From: Streptomyces tauricus
GTDB taxonomy: Bacteria; Actinomycetota; Actinomycetes; Streptomycetales; Streptomycetaceae
DNA length: 64,000 nt
Direction: 5' to 3'
NCBI RefSeq assembly: GCF_014650955.1
Contig: NZ_BMVY01000011.1
Location: forward strand, 1 to 64,000
The notes beneath the pieces were generated by a model. That model worked only from the letters and a program-made list of their open reading frames with translations. It made no database searches and was not told where the DNA came from. The position numbers and the translations under genes are program-made. This document shows positions 27,801 to 30,846 of this stretch, one piece after another. The number at the start of each line of letters is the position of its first letter. The first letter of the stretch is position 1.

Positions 27801-29920
27801 AGGCCGACCACATCATGGCCGCGTTCCCCAGCAGCACCCGGCACGGGATCTACCGCGACATCGTGCTGAAGATGGCCGACATGCTGGCCGAGGCCGCGCA
27901 GGCAGGTGTGGAGGGCGCCAAGGCGAAGGACGTCACCGACCTGATCGACACCTACCTCATGGACCTCGCCTCCATCGCCATCACCAGCGACTACCGGATG
28001 AACGCGGCCAAGGAACCCGGTAACACGGCCAAGGTCTACAACGCCTACAAGGCACTGTTCGCCGCGCGCATGGCCGCTGACAGCCCCGCCCGTGCGCTGC
28101 TGCCCGCCGACAAGGGCATGTTCGGCGTCGTACGGGACTTCGCCACGCTGGCAGCCAACCTCGCGACCAACAACCGCGGCGACAGCATCCAGCGGCCCAT
28201 CCCGCCGGACGAGGCCCGCCCCCGGCTCCCGCAAGCCACGGACAGCGCTCAGCAGTCAGGGATGAGCATCGAGCAAGCCCTGGCCGGTACGCCACAGTTG
28301 GTGGGCCCGCGTGACAGCCGGCCGCGCTTCGTCGTGCGGTCGGGCTTCGACGTCCGGCGGCTCTCGTACCAGGGCGAGCAGATCACGGACCTGACCGTTC
28401 GTCTCCAGCTGCGCGGTACGGACACACAGGCGGCGCACGCGTACGAGCAACTCTCCGCAGGTGTCCATGAGTTCCTGAACGAACCCGGCCACCGGTTGCC
28501 GAATGGTGACCTGCTGCACGTGACCGTCGAGCTGGTCGATGCCTCGGAGGCTCCGCATCTGACCGTGGACTTGGTGGGCCGGGATCGCACCATGGATCAG
28601 GTGACGTGGTGGGCGGATGCCGACCCGGTGCAGTTGGTGCATGAGCTGACCCATCAGCTCGGCTTGCGGGACGAGTACCGGGATGCCGACGCGCCGCAGC
28701 GTCCGCACATCCCGGGCAGCCTGCTCGGCGACCTGAACGCCGACCCCGAGGACTCCTCGCTCGCCGCGGGCGGTCTCCGCGGACGGCATCTGGCGCTGCT
28801 GGGCGCGCTGATCGGGGACGTCAGCCCCGACCCCGAGCCTGAGTTGGGTGAGCAGGGCAACCCGGGTGAGCAGGGCATCGCGCAGACCTGGGAGGAGGCC
28901 CGTGAGGGGGTCGACGGGATCCTCCGCGAGGCGGTCTGGGTCGACCCGGTCTCCCTGCCCCGCCCGGCCGACGGCGCCGACACCGCGGACGGCGCCGAAA
29001 TCCCGGCCCGTATGCAGCAGGACCCGAACACGGCGTCCGACCAGGCAGCCGAACAGTCAACCGGCCAAGCCGCGAACCAGGCGACAACCCTCTACGCCCC
29101 CTTCTCCTCAGGGAACTTCGAGTTCACCAACCTGAAGCACACGAACGAGAGATACCGCGACAAGGCGATCCGCGTCATCGATCTGCTCCGGAAGCACGAC
29201 ACCATCAAGGAGTACGTCGGTGACCGTCGCGTCCGTATCACCCTGCACGTGCGGACGACGGAGACCCCGGCCGACGTGACGGACCGCGGCGCCGCCGGTG
29301 TCGACATCAATCTGGCCAGCTACTACTTCGAGAAGTACGGCATCGGCCACATCATGGGCATGCTCGCCCACGAGATCGGCCTGCACCCCCTCGCCTCCCG
29401 GAACCGGGACATCCCCGACGAGGAGGAGATGTTCCAAGGTGTCCCGCTGGCGGTACCGGGCCTGGGCGATCTGACGACGCCACGGACCATGAACACCGAG
29501 GGCGCGGGTCAGGCCGACCACATCATGGCCGCCTATCCCAGCAGCACCCGGCACCGGATCTACCGCGACATCGTCCTGAAGATGGCCGCTGTCCTGGCGG
29601 AGGACGCCCGCGCGGGAGAGGACGGGGCCCGGGCCCAGGACGTCACGGACCTGATCGACTGCTACCTGATGGACCTGGCCTCCATCGCCCTCACCAACGA
29701 CTACCGGATGAACGCGGCGAAGGAGCCCAACTACACGGCGAGGGTCTACAACGCCTACAAGGAGATGCTCCGCGCCCGGCTGGCGGACGATGCTTCCGTC
29801 CGGGCCCTCCTGCCGTCCGACAAGAGCATGTTCGGCGTGATGAACGACTTCCGGCGCATCGGCACGTACATCGCGATCGGCAACAGCGGCGACAGCATCC
29901 AGCAGGCCGGCACGACCTGA
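5597..29920 (+). CDS. Giant (~8,107-residue) WXG-headed multidomain putative toxin with 13 metalloprotease-like modules
   Basis: One uninterrupted frame of 24.3 kb, about 0.85 MDa. In order: helical WXG100-like N-terminus (residues ~1-400, similar in layout to CpnT-type secreted proteins); Pro/Ser/Thr/Asn-rich linker (~410-1130) with three PPxY motifs at ~495-513; caspase-like His/Cys domain (H1256 in GHG, C1303 in FSCETG); OTU-like domain (C1612 in GGGNC, H1804 in DHFDAL); ~1,800 residues of unrecognised, beta-rich sequence; two decayed OTU-like copies (Ser3837 and Gly4131 at the Cys position); and a C-terminal array of thirteen HExxH modules (residues ~4385-8103). It resembles the giant Streptomyces proteins labelled lonely Cys domain-containing. 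GTG at 5597 is the assumed start; ATGs at 5603 and 5606 are in frame. No Sec signal is seen, so type VII export is likely. Autoprocessing by the cysteine domains and toxicity are inference. No immunity gene follows it. Confidence 0.85.
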   Translation: MSMMASPEVNAMLFILTGEKLIDADEDLAFESRRPYSGLGRKLDRVSSLIEKSIHDIAEVMPDDLSKSYAKAMGMLIDDGGKNYLREFADQLDKIAEGRRKTSMDIMESKWQVIAEVIRLLIEIAIYLAMSFFTGGASASQIMLAKLRSRFMILTTLSHLLQRLHLAPSLTEAFAEAFTTFAVRLAMMNFAPNGRRPDGFDWNDILKSAAFGAAAGFFTSVFDQFAKDIVKAFDKNFLKNGPDLDFKNGPNFNNPPKLDYNNGPNPKPNPDPGPGPGSKNDNPPVDSPGPNPNLNSPNLTNKNSFSFRFNPASFKNNTSLWRNNQILKHNADRPGALAGHYGLKGTADFLAAGAGEAVAEILIKGAFDGDWSTSWSTFVGAGVSSAVEGGLSSTAVNSGAELRNAIEKLRNQPPTVSGGNTDSDTRDSDGDTRSRGDSDSADGPSNTDTSGSSGSLGSSNSSGGGATRNSPPAVSQQNTGTGDFTGDFTGSDLPPPYSVGDPPPYSSVNPPAYAPGPMPVTAAENELWQQVHNGSPEVREQALRDLAQLRGSQPPGAAEIGVRDNLHGNLSQLPEVRVIPAGNSPAAQIDADEVRRALDGFGTPVTVDNPATLDNRATLDNSVALDNSVDLDGAAPAPSPENPVVNSPENDVQNVPESNLQNSPESNLQNSPDVVAERGDSMAETPGQGTAGPVAANGPTSSAPGTGTGTGTGTGTGAGNSTGTSNSAGSGTGTGNSGGARPGGAPGAGSTQNPSATQSQGTRDPGGTTSVDGSQSSTDNDSQISTDDGPQVTTDSGPQISTDSGPQASQSSESSTSPETVNSADTPVTSDSAENTPTPDADITTAPPKVSTTGSYADTGDVRDLDGPRDVKAGPTAVTSPEATQAPPLTIVVSEAPPPGEGAPEAAELLDGAGVDRAVVLGPAVAPDGTGRPVRAAVELTREGPGAPVRVRPLAGPPPAMTTDGTSDTAVTPDTDFPGANVLLPLADALGAAPSTTSGPAPQAGATTDSDPAPAPAARPKLVSEVTTGLNGNGVGPHSTDTAPPVTAKLADLSRPWTETATDLHLESGNGDTTGGQVNGLGGGRGPGDGGTPPPPPPTTSSDTSPTPSPTTSDSTPVTPPVMAPVALPAVLPPTGRIVARPGNASAVTTLDGHTIPLAQLRRLVPNSAVKPQPGRAVQMLTISQDPAEDGTAHGAARRALLGQDTFRGVRTTSVSPSPAPDTAAEPPLRRTVFTGPPTALPGSGTERGADYFAGHGTPRTVTLGTDDAAHPTVKVSGVQLGEVLNSWAQDGDQDRPLVLFSCETGRQPEIAGLPVAQHVANRTGRQVYAPTTEVGTARDGDGNVRAVLTEGPDGPGRWRLFTPEPSGTDLDDLARAAGLHAGPEPADAFARARTLQQIRTLRGALGPDAEQRPENRELLAGLAYVDNLRWLSQDTAARYGDGRMTPDLLRRMTVDRRSTTAPGLSTGPGTDPAADPTVEEYTEFLRAAAELRSTAGPSTTLDALLPPPPPALPPTTMVSPEDVRGLSYAPAAQITWSLAGTPLPLSELNLSPEDTAELARRRPDLAPTPSRPESIAEDLTLLSKHKPGSVGIVRADGIAFRRLTTPGGGNCLFRSALDSARSRPVPPAWAARNVAGLRAQLRDRITGSELGDTMARAIPDPVFSVVDDLRMRALAGARNTAERNRITRRWNRIAQDVVTGADAAEWQRIIGESDYPQLAAVVPTPADARRLGARGLVAAAAELSDLWASPFADLLPEALAHTLDLDLRLVQPDPRVPGTTFVNTLNPGGQGGTLHLSYNGTDHFDALVPASAPLTPVPDPAITKPDPNATKPDPNATKGPATQGSVTQDPLTQDAGADGVFGEWLRSMGGVTDLDTPAPETPDRSDPVPLETQLERYRPARLLTGPDARPPGPAPRTVTFEDGSRLPTVLISPDADPGDGTPPGPATATATPPGRRTGLFTGLGKTTLRSPEQVAEEILGKLPPKLRAQFDEAELLRLLIRQPDAFTAPRGARLVGREKSGVGHEMTVEAIPYHRWERFSNTGGGTVRLDTMRRGQAGTGGGRSVGFGRRIAGGLSMGPPLNWLLKIGFSLGWTRKTDYAQGTQAYNQSEWRNWEGSHLHLDDVHYRVRVDRVTEAPKATTATPTTATPTTTSTSTTTTRPTPPPATPSWQRTQVHTAEFAMRDGLSWRLPDELTVPYKGPQRAPRTLTFPAGIEPRMTDTTGLHLTDPPEDVAIAISGARPGSSAHRTLISYVRPGRLLALFGRLSGPVTGPELTQGSGQRPLGHLIVERSVPHRATLVTESVKAELRDLTQTTYQNERGHVRDTRLGFQVTAGPNYTLAGLETDVRLQGGPLVRADLSTGRGHYLGVDAARKTTGRIRNQPVALYRVERTLMVRKPGEPSSAARPVRVVSLDWISTQDARRLAGWDSRTPGQAGPNPDAEPPVPWYLTREDPVHLSGQVRAEGFRPVAPPQTQTQTPPPPPVQTQSQPQTQGQPSTQGQPQTQTQPSAQNQTPPPAPQDPMVAFTDSVLDTLHQSYPSLFVPPFMLRHPRLAKFWYGDGRMRTALHNDRQVREALNRPSLAQSLDDLSTTGVPVTLTEDGKVRRGHHTLILRARLTDRRFETTMSERSLRNAVIGTEVSGQGQQASVTLSGGVEMGVGPRDHDKDPEAGVPRQAGSVAVGLRHAHTDQKATRNTVAVVHDHLMYQTGADLYSYQVELGATFEGHRRPRGWARLASVGLLGAGVFVSKVEERPLFTRGNETVGRVELAVPAAHGSDRYAPADPSPTGTTSTGTTSTGTAPAAATTPAPTPLSSAVADQLLDGTHPLPDANSADQQLTKKLLSAPHVVLSAEGGPQRQQLMQDTADRASGTSWHVSAPGAPVRTALRRAMANLSVAGQLGQYLGPFGSRVAGLNGAGPFSTHYLKGVIRGELSNFQVRSDPKPASSETTVGNEHRVNGSASTGSRTTLGLQGADTPLQRSPGGPAVVGSYSAALQYAWGKGRSVSQTLTRGRNTTLSYAGRMYLVVADTAETIAVRDRWTAAMGAIGTRAGAGISSAAGLVSDRLGNSLAPRRAAAALQRIRDAVMFHLPMQDVIEAGLAPDGLGATTPHNLGRGYRLPPYLRFRRFPTHPSGRLDAGDVAKLLMPQLERIGVPAHDREQVLQRLSPDFLAAHLHELTTDGLNLPVRYRTWKKPFHLPVNGSPGQLQFKLTPVTTTVDRLRTGYELEDYRTTARDDAGGISQDRGADVTLSGGQRAAEDGILIANPSLQGTAAKQRSSARTQTAGTTAMPNIATTQAHAEVITSYELTVTMTNSTGDALAPNVPATPVGTLNEVLPSSLLTPDGDGSDGALTEQDVPEPERAVRVLTAAQARPESIAAWRTSAAGDPGGSPDPDVLPFDDEIGSGILAVDIRGAANVHDALTLATARADGFGDSDLGSRHTGTGLGSRVRMARLTSLTGLGTAPGQAQQEATTQVGLTGGFREALGANGTPLPTQASSHLFGQSHTADSRLYAKMHRRGARLLAVENKPRMEAMQRAKTSDAFEAGITDNVEGAVGTAPLAGNSNAGVTNPGATVPIGGTNDGTTLKSTTDTTLGTHNKVLTDRSMLFALPVSWLSVAEVDHRFTDSRAMYALGKAKRGPRAAEAETTALVWLREDLARDYGLLDETSFTDEVLKAWDSQAKAAADLATAEKNYYDARARSRETWLDLSDEDRAALGDDNSGEPTDLPPNVLYSPAVIAWQAARAEVYRWEQRTDAAAADHHRLQLAASRLTAHHQGSATVTVPDAPQEYTAPDWRSEAPEPYTVTDATDSAPHTLTSPDGATVREVHDMPHDGASFFHALLATADTRGRLPYLLGDDLAARFSSAPGDPAVTAEAIGAARDRLAWSLGEDGNQDLLDALALDAADTFTQAELDTAGVVLTPAQQAEFDAFGRLPQTYWPTPDQRVALATVALSRPFATEPRQDGGTEATDGVPAPPERRAGDHGGADLLPALAARVLGTPLTVVTGEGRDQLFLPHGVDPASVDPAADPVLFTTDGFFHAALPPGSPAPVATALPPSTVASGTTTGTSAVGTTRPAPEQPPAHRSHSTAPWLPPADSTGPRYRLDRDGVLTAPDGATYTQGTPTGRGNGFFGALSTALLQATQQPGVVGPEVARLRRRAAAPPAELMRLNGLPGDRAAHDTLFTPPPLPAGRPGDPAPSQHTRDGHLRRYLAQAPWGPGADRAVAEWAAAATGTTVTLIEENGTAHTYAGPSGDSGPHIRLRRRGGDFVPLTLLTPAPTPKTPEPKDSKTPEPKGSKAPELKGSKAPAPKDPVQDQNLRDAIALPLPPSPTGSDLPGDLEEEAYELSTLSGTGTGTDAPTGPEQDPNPAPDPAPVPEPALRPFKFGNYEFTNLNQTEGYVDKAIQIIELLDAHNTIKSYVGGRPVRITLHVRTTETPADVRDLGADGVQINLASYYFEGYDIGYVMGMLAHEIGLHPLASRNPDIPEEEDAYRGNSLPVPGLTDQATPPLMNTDGAGQADHIMAAHPRTIRHGIYRDIVIEMAEVLAQRVRDRVPGAKSQDITDLFETYLMDLASIAVTNDHRLNAVGKPNDTARVYNHYKELLRAELAGNTVLQGLLPSRKTLFGVARSFTQLAGKIATNNLGRSIQQPVQPAAGVTEQAAADTGEVRPRLPQADTASGTGTGSGTGTSSDTGISTPAGPRDARPRFVVRSGFDARRFSYQGEPVTELTVRVALRGTDEQVNQVFDQLRAGVDEFLNDPAHRLFNGDRLHVTVEHVDLPEVPRAPGAADAPHLTVDLVGRDQAMNQVTWWADAAPVQLVHELTHQLGLRDEYRDADSPHRPHILGSLLGDLDAAPEDSTLVPAGLRDRHLALLGALIGEVTPAPSQNGDQSAPADQSWAAARKGATAELREAIWVDPVSLPRSADGTAVTEVPARTPQDLDDTSTAPTAPEPVLRPFKLGNFEFTNLNQTDRYVDKAVRIVELLDEHSTIKSYVNGRPVRITLHVRTTETPADVTDRGDAGVEINLASYYFEKYDIGYVMGMLAHEIGLHPLASSNTKIPEEEELYQGMPLLVPGLETLNTPRFMNTEGAGQADHIMAAFPHTIRHGIYRDIVLEMAEVLARHARVGVAGAKAKDVTDLLDTYLMDLASIAVTNDHRARAMRDPAYTARSYNAYKTQLAQHIADDSPVRALLPADKGRFGVLGDFAALATSVGTNNRGDSIQRPTAPEPTGGGNPGEARPRLPQSDTDSAPTPAVEPTLTPFKSGNFEFTNLKHTNEAYRDKAVRIIELLRKHDTIRAYVGDRPVRITLHLRTTETPADVTDRGDAGVDINLASYYFEKYDIGYIMGMLAHEIGLHPLASQDTNIPDEEEMFAGVPLTVPGLEHLTPPRTMNTQGAGQADHIMAAFPSSTRHRIYRDIVLGMAHDLAEEARTGEEGAKAKDVTDLIDTYLMDLATIALTNDKRKDAAWEPRYTAKVYNAYKEQFAAQLAQDSPVRRLLPADKSWYNVTSNFLGLGSIVAFNNQGDSIQTLAPTGEARPRLTGIGTDAAPHTGPVGTPRSGGSRDRRPRFVVRSGFDARRFTYDGDPVTDLTVRVAMRGGTDGQDAQTFAQLRRGVHEFLNNPGHRLPNGDLLHVTVELVDPEKSPHLTVDLAGRDRAMDQVTWWADADPVQLVHELTHQLGLRDEYRDADSPQRPHIAGSLLGDLNAAPEDSSLAAGGLRGRHLALLGALIGDVTPRPDERVAGEDSEQTWDELRQDADKVRREAVWVDPVSLPRPSAGDTGDTAVTEVPARMPQGPNATADTTAAPVPGPFVMENFEFTNLKSSNERYRAKATRVVELLRDHPTISAYVGGRPVRITLHVRTTEPPADVRDLGDDGVQINLASYYFEKYDIGYVMGMLAHEIGLHPLASRDTSIPDEEEMFAGVPLAVPGLAHLTPPRTMNTQGAGQADHIMAAFPSSTRHGIYRDIVLKMAEMMAEFAQAQVPGAKLQDATDLIDSYLMDLASIAITGDHRVRAAKEPGNTAKVYNEYKALFAARMTPNSPARALLPADKGMFGVVRDFATLTASVVTNNRGDSIQPPAPVPAPAPTSPPTDEARPRLPQTTDHAQQDEGSVEQAPLVTPQLRGARDSRPRFVVRSGFDARRFTYDGDPVTDLTVRIAMRGAAEQTPRVFGQLSAGVAEFLNNPGYRLPNGDLLHVTVELVDPEKSPHLTVDLAGRDRAMDQVTWWADADPVQLVHELTHQLGLRDEYRDADSPQRPHIPGSLLGDLNAAPEDSSLAAGGLRGRHLALLGALIGDVTPRPSEQSTQEDTEQSWDEVREGAEKVRREAVWVDPVSLPRPADGDTAVTDVPARTPQDPDDTSTAPTAPEPVLRPFKLGNFEFTNLNQTDRYVDKAVRIVELLDEHSTIKSFVGGRPVRITLHVRTTETPADVTDRGDAGVEINLASYYFEKYDIGYIMGMLAHEIGLHPLASSNTKILEEEELYQGMPLMVPGLETLSTPRFMNTEGAGQADHIMAAFPHTIRHGIYRDIVLEMAEVLARHARVGVAGAKAKDVTDLLDTYLMDLASIAVTNDHRARAMRDPAYTARSYNAYKTQFAEHLAEGSHVRALLPGDKGRFGVLADFAALATSVGPNNRGDSIQRPAAPEPTTGGSNPGEARPRLPQSDADATPAPTTTPAVEPTLTPFKSGNFEFTNLKHTNEAYRDKAVRIIELLRKHDTIRAYVGSRPVRITLHLRTTETPADVTDRGDAGVDINLASYYFEKYDIGYIMGMLAHEIGLHPLASRDTNIPDEEEMFAGVPLTVPGLEHLTPPRTMNTQGAGQADHIMAAFPSSTRHRIYRDIVVGMAHDLAEEARTGEEGAKAKDVTDLIDTYLMDLATIALTNDKRKDAAWEPRYTAKVYNAYKEQFAAQLAQDSPVRRLLPADKSWYNVTSNFFGLGSSVAFNNQGDSIQTLAPVPSSSDAGEARPRLSPGGTEPGPRTDPQNGPADTTSTREPRPSRPRDKRPRFVVRSDFDARRFTYDGDPVTDLTVRVAMRGGGDGQDAQTFAQLRRGVHEFLNNPGHRLPNGDLLHVTVELVDPSKSPHLTVDLVGRDRTMDQVTWWADADPVQLVHELTHQLGLRDEYRDADAPQRPHIPGSLLGDLNAAPEDSSLAAGGLRGRHLALLGALIGDVTPRPSEQGTQEDSEQSWDEVREGAETVRREAVWVDPVSLPRPSTGDTGDTGDGGDTAVTDVPARMPQDPNTTPATATTATAAAAEPTLTPFRSGKFEFTNLKHTDEKYRDKAVRIIELLRDHPTISAYVGDRPVRITLHVRTTETPADVRDLGDAGVQINLASYYFEKYGIGYIMGMLAHEIGLHPLASRNRDIPDEEEMFRGIPLPVPGLGDLRTPRTMNTDSAGQADHIMAAFPSSTRHGIYRDIVLKMADMLAEAAQAGVEGAKAKDVTDLIDTYLMDLASIAITSDYRMNAAKEPGNTAKVYNAYKALFAARMAADSPARALLPADKGMFGVVRDFATLAANLATNNRGDSIQRPIPPDEARPRLPQATDSAQQSGMSIEQALAGTPQLVGPRDSRPRFVVRSGFDVRRLSYQGEQITDLTVRLQLRGTDTQAAHAYEQLSAGVHEFLNEPGHRLPNGDLLHVTVELVDASEAPHLTVDLVGRDRTMDQVTWWADADPVQLVHELTHQLGLRDEYRDADAPQRPHIPGSLLGDLNADPEDSSLAAGGLRGRHLALLGALIGDVSPDPEPELGEQGNPGEQGIAQTWEEAREGVDGILREAVWVDPVSLPRPADGADTADGAEIPARMQQDPNTASDQAAEQSTGQAANQATTLYAPFSSGNFEFTNLKHTNERYRDKAIRVIDLLRKHDTIKEYVGDRRVRITLHVRTTETPADVTDRGAAGVDINLASYYFEKYGIGHIMGMLAHEIGLHPLASRNRDIPDEEEMFQGVPLAVPGLGDLTTPRTMNTEGAGQADHIMAAYPSSTRHRIYRDIVLKMAAVLAEDARAGEDGARAQDVTDLIDCYLMDLASIALTNDYRMNAAKEPNYTARVYNAYKEMLRARLADDASVRALLPSDKSMFGVMNDFRRIGTYIAIGNSGDSIQQAGTT
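9017..9700 (+). other. Caspase-like (clan CD, C80-type) His/Cys domain, 'lonely Cys' region
   Basis: Within the giant protein, residues ~1141-1368. YFAGHGTPR supplies a histidine (H1256). LVLFSCETGR, 47 residues later, supplies a cysteine (C1303) at the end of a hydrophobic strand. This spacing and the G-H-G plus strand-S-C-x-x-G pattern match clan CD peptidases such as the self-cleaving C80 domains of large toxins. Self-cleavage is an inference; the motif alone does not prove activity. Confidence 0.6.
10318..11035 (+). other. OTU-like cysteine protease domain with Cys and His intact
   Basis: Residues ~1575-1813 of the giant protein. TTPGGGNCLFRSAL matches the OTU nucleophile motif (usually DGNCLFRA), with Cys1612. 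LSYNGTDHFDAL matches the C-terminal OTU histidine motif (NxxHYDAL type), with His1804. The Asp that usually lies three residues before the cysteine is Gly here, so the third catalytic member must come from elsewhere or activity is reduced. OTU enzymes remove ubiquitin in eukaryotes and occur in bacterial effectors; in a Streptomyces secreted giant they could also serve as processing proteases. Confidence 0.7.
16980..17740 (+). other. Decayed OTU-like copy 1 (Cys replaced by Ser)
   Basis: MPHDGASFFHALLATA lines up with GGGNCLFRSALDSA of the intact OTU domain, with Ser3837 in the cysteine position. TTDGFFHAALPPGSP near the end lines up with TDHFDALVPASAP. Spacing between the two motifs is similar to the intact copy. 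It is probably a catalytically dead paralogue kept for structure or binding; a Ser nucleophile is possible but unlikely. Confidence 0.5.
17900..18430 (+). other. Decayed OTU-like copy 2 (Cys replaced by Gly)
   Basis: PTGRGNGFFGALSTAL lines up with TPGGGNCLFRSALDSA. Gly4131 sits at the cysteine position, so no thiol catalysis is possible. The distal end (HIRLRRRGGDFVPLTLLTP) has the place but not the histidine of the OTU C-terminal motif. A short Lys/Pro repeat (EPKDSK/EPKGSK, about 18434-18545) follows and links it to the metalloprotease array. Confidence 0.45.
20399..24652 (+). repeat. Duplicated block, copy 1 (A2-A3-B2-A4-B3)
   Basis: A 4,254-bp segment starting at the linker encoding PARTPQD. 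It holds five modules in the order A-A-B-A-B. The same module order and the same module subtypes recur immediately downstream. A2 matches A5 (EFTNLNQTDRYVDKAV) and A3 matches A6 (EFTNLKHTNEAYRDKAV) almost residue for residue; A4, B2 and B3 match A7, B4 and B5 more loosely. Confidence 0.8.
24653..28999 (+). repeat. Duplicated block, copy 2 (A5-A6-B4-A7-B5)
   Basis: The second copy of the five-module block. Distances between equivalent HExxH codons are 4,254 (A2/A5), 4,269 (A3/A6), 4,314 (B2/B4), 4,353 (A4/A7) and 4,323 (B3/B5) bases, so small linker changes have built up since the duplication. The linker before A5 is nearly the same at DNA level as that before A2. This is the likely origin of the A-B-A-A-B-A-B-A-A-B-A-B-A order. 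Confidence 0.8.
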
Positions 29921-29959
29921 GCGAACCCGACCTGAGCGCCTAAGCGCCTCCCGCACGCC

Positions 29960-29983
29960 GGCCCGCGTATCCCGTACGCGGCC
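29960..29983 (+). terminator. Weak hairpin between convergent giant gene and TetR gene
   Basis: GGCC-GCGTA (29960-29969, one bulged C) pairs with TACGCGGCC (29975-29983) over 9 bp with a 5-base loop, 40 bases after the giant gene's stop. It may serve both the giant gene (+) and the convergent TetR gene (-). Confidence 0.4.
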
Positions 29984-30036
29984 CCGCGCACCCCGTACGG
30001 CCGACCGCCCGGGGGCATGACGGCCGAGGGCGTTCG

Positions 30037-30846
30037 TCAGCGCTCGGCGGGCGGTGTACGCCGGACGGCCTGCGGCTGGCGTGTGCGCCCGGTGCGCCCG
30101 GTGCGCCCGGCACGACCGGTGCGGCCGATACGGTCCACGCGGCCGACTCGCCCGTCGCCGTCCGCGTCGGCACCCCCGCCGCCGGTGTCGGTGTCGGACT
30201 CGGACTCGCCGAAGGGCGACCCCGCATAGCCCACCGTGCCGAGGCTGAGCAGGACGTGCCGCTCGGCGACCTCCTCCGCGGTCAACGGGCCGTCCACGTG
30301 GTACCAGTTGGCCACGCCCTGGCACATGATGAGGATCGCCCGCACCGCGTCGGCCGGGATCGGTGTGGTGAACGCGCCCTCGCGGATACCGGCCCGGACG
30401 GTGTCCAGCAGCATGTGCTGCAGATAGTCGCGCAGCGCCACGTACCGGGCGCGGTTCTCGGGCTCCAGGCTGCGGATCTCCGTGTCCAGGAACGCCATGC
30501 CCTTGCGGTTGGCCATGTAGAGCACGATCGACTCCACCATGCCGCAGAACCGCGGCAGCGGATCGTCGCCCGCTTCGGCCGCCGCGGCCCGGCAGCGGTC
30601 CAGGACGTCCTTCATGGACGTCTCCAGCAGCGTGGTGAGCAGGGCCTGCTTGTTCTCGTAGTGGTAGTACAGCGCGGGCACGGTGACGCCGACCCGGGTG
30701 GCGATGTCCCGCACCGAAGTGCCGTGGTAGCCGTGCTCGTTGAAGGCCTCCATGGCGTGCAGGAGGATGGGGTGCAGATCGAGCGGACCGTACGAGCGCC
30801 AGTGCTGTGCGGGCGCGACGGCGGCCAGGCTCGGTTCGCTGCTCAA
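30037..30846 (-). CDS. TetR-family transcriptional regulator (lipid/CoA metabolism type)
   Basis: A 269-residue regulator. The N-terminal helix-turn-helix is clear (HGYHGTSVRDIATRVGVTVPALYYHYENKQALL, about residues 38-70, quoted in part: VGVTVPALYYHYENK). The ligand-binding half follows to about residue 210. The last ~55 residues are an odd low-complexity tail with Asp/Ser runs and then repeated GRTGR units, not typical of the family. The start codon is TTG, with GAGGAG about 6 bases before it. It is divergent from an F420-type oxidoreductase and acyl-CoA synthetase operon, so it is likely their repressor with a CoA-thioester or related ligand. The operator is probably one of the palindromes in 30877-30889 or 31095-31114. 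Confidence 0.85.
   Translation of the reverse strand: MSSEPSLAAVAPAQHWRSYGPLDLHPILLHAMEAFNEHGYHGTSVRDIATRVGVTVPALYYHYENKQALLTTLLETSMKDVLDRCRAAAAEAGDDPLPRFCGMVESIVLYMANRKGMAFLDTEIRSLEPENRARYVALRDYLQHMLLDTVRAGIREGAFTTPIPADAVRAILIMCQGVANWYHVDGPLTAEEVAERHVLLSLGTVGYAGSPFGESESDTDTGGGGADADGDGRVGRVDRIGRTGRAGRTGRTGRTRQPQAVRRTPPAER

Larger units (their letters stand above)
18749..29904 (+). repeat. Array of 13 metalloprotease-like modules (8 type A, 5 type B)
   Basis: Type A (~267 residues) opens with an EFTNL motif, carries MLAHEIGLHPLAS (HExxH) and GQADHIMAA, and ends in NN(R/Q/L)GDSIQ. Approximate copies: A1 18749-19550, A2 20474-21276, A3 21389-22200, A4 23039-23844, A5 24728-25530, A6 25658-26461, A7 27392-28198, A8 29102-29904. 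Type B (~215 residues) opens with RPRFVVRSGFD, carries HELTHQLGLRDEYRD and ends in WVDPVSLPR. Copies: B1 19714-20370, B2 22301-22932, B3 23997-24632, B4 26615-27246, B5 28319-28970. The first His codons are at 19013, 20738, 21656, 23306, 24992, 25925, 27659, 29369 (A) and 20063, 22625, 24317, 26939, 28640 (B). The B motif fits HExxHxxGxxD, the snapalysin (M7)-type zinc signature. All thirteen keep HExxH. Confidence 0.9.
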
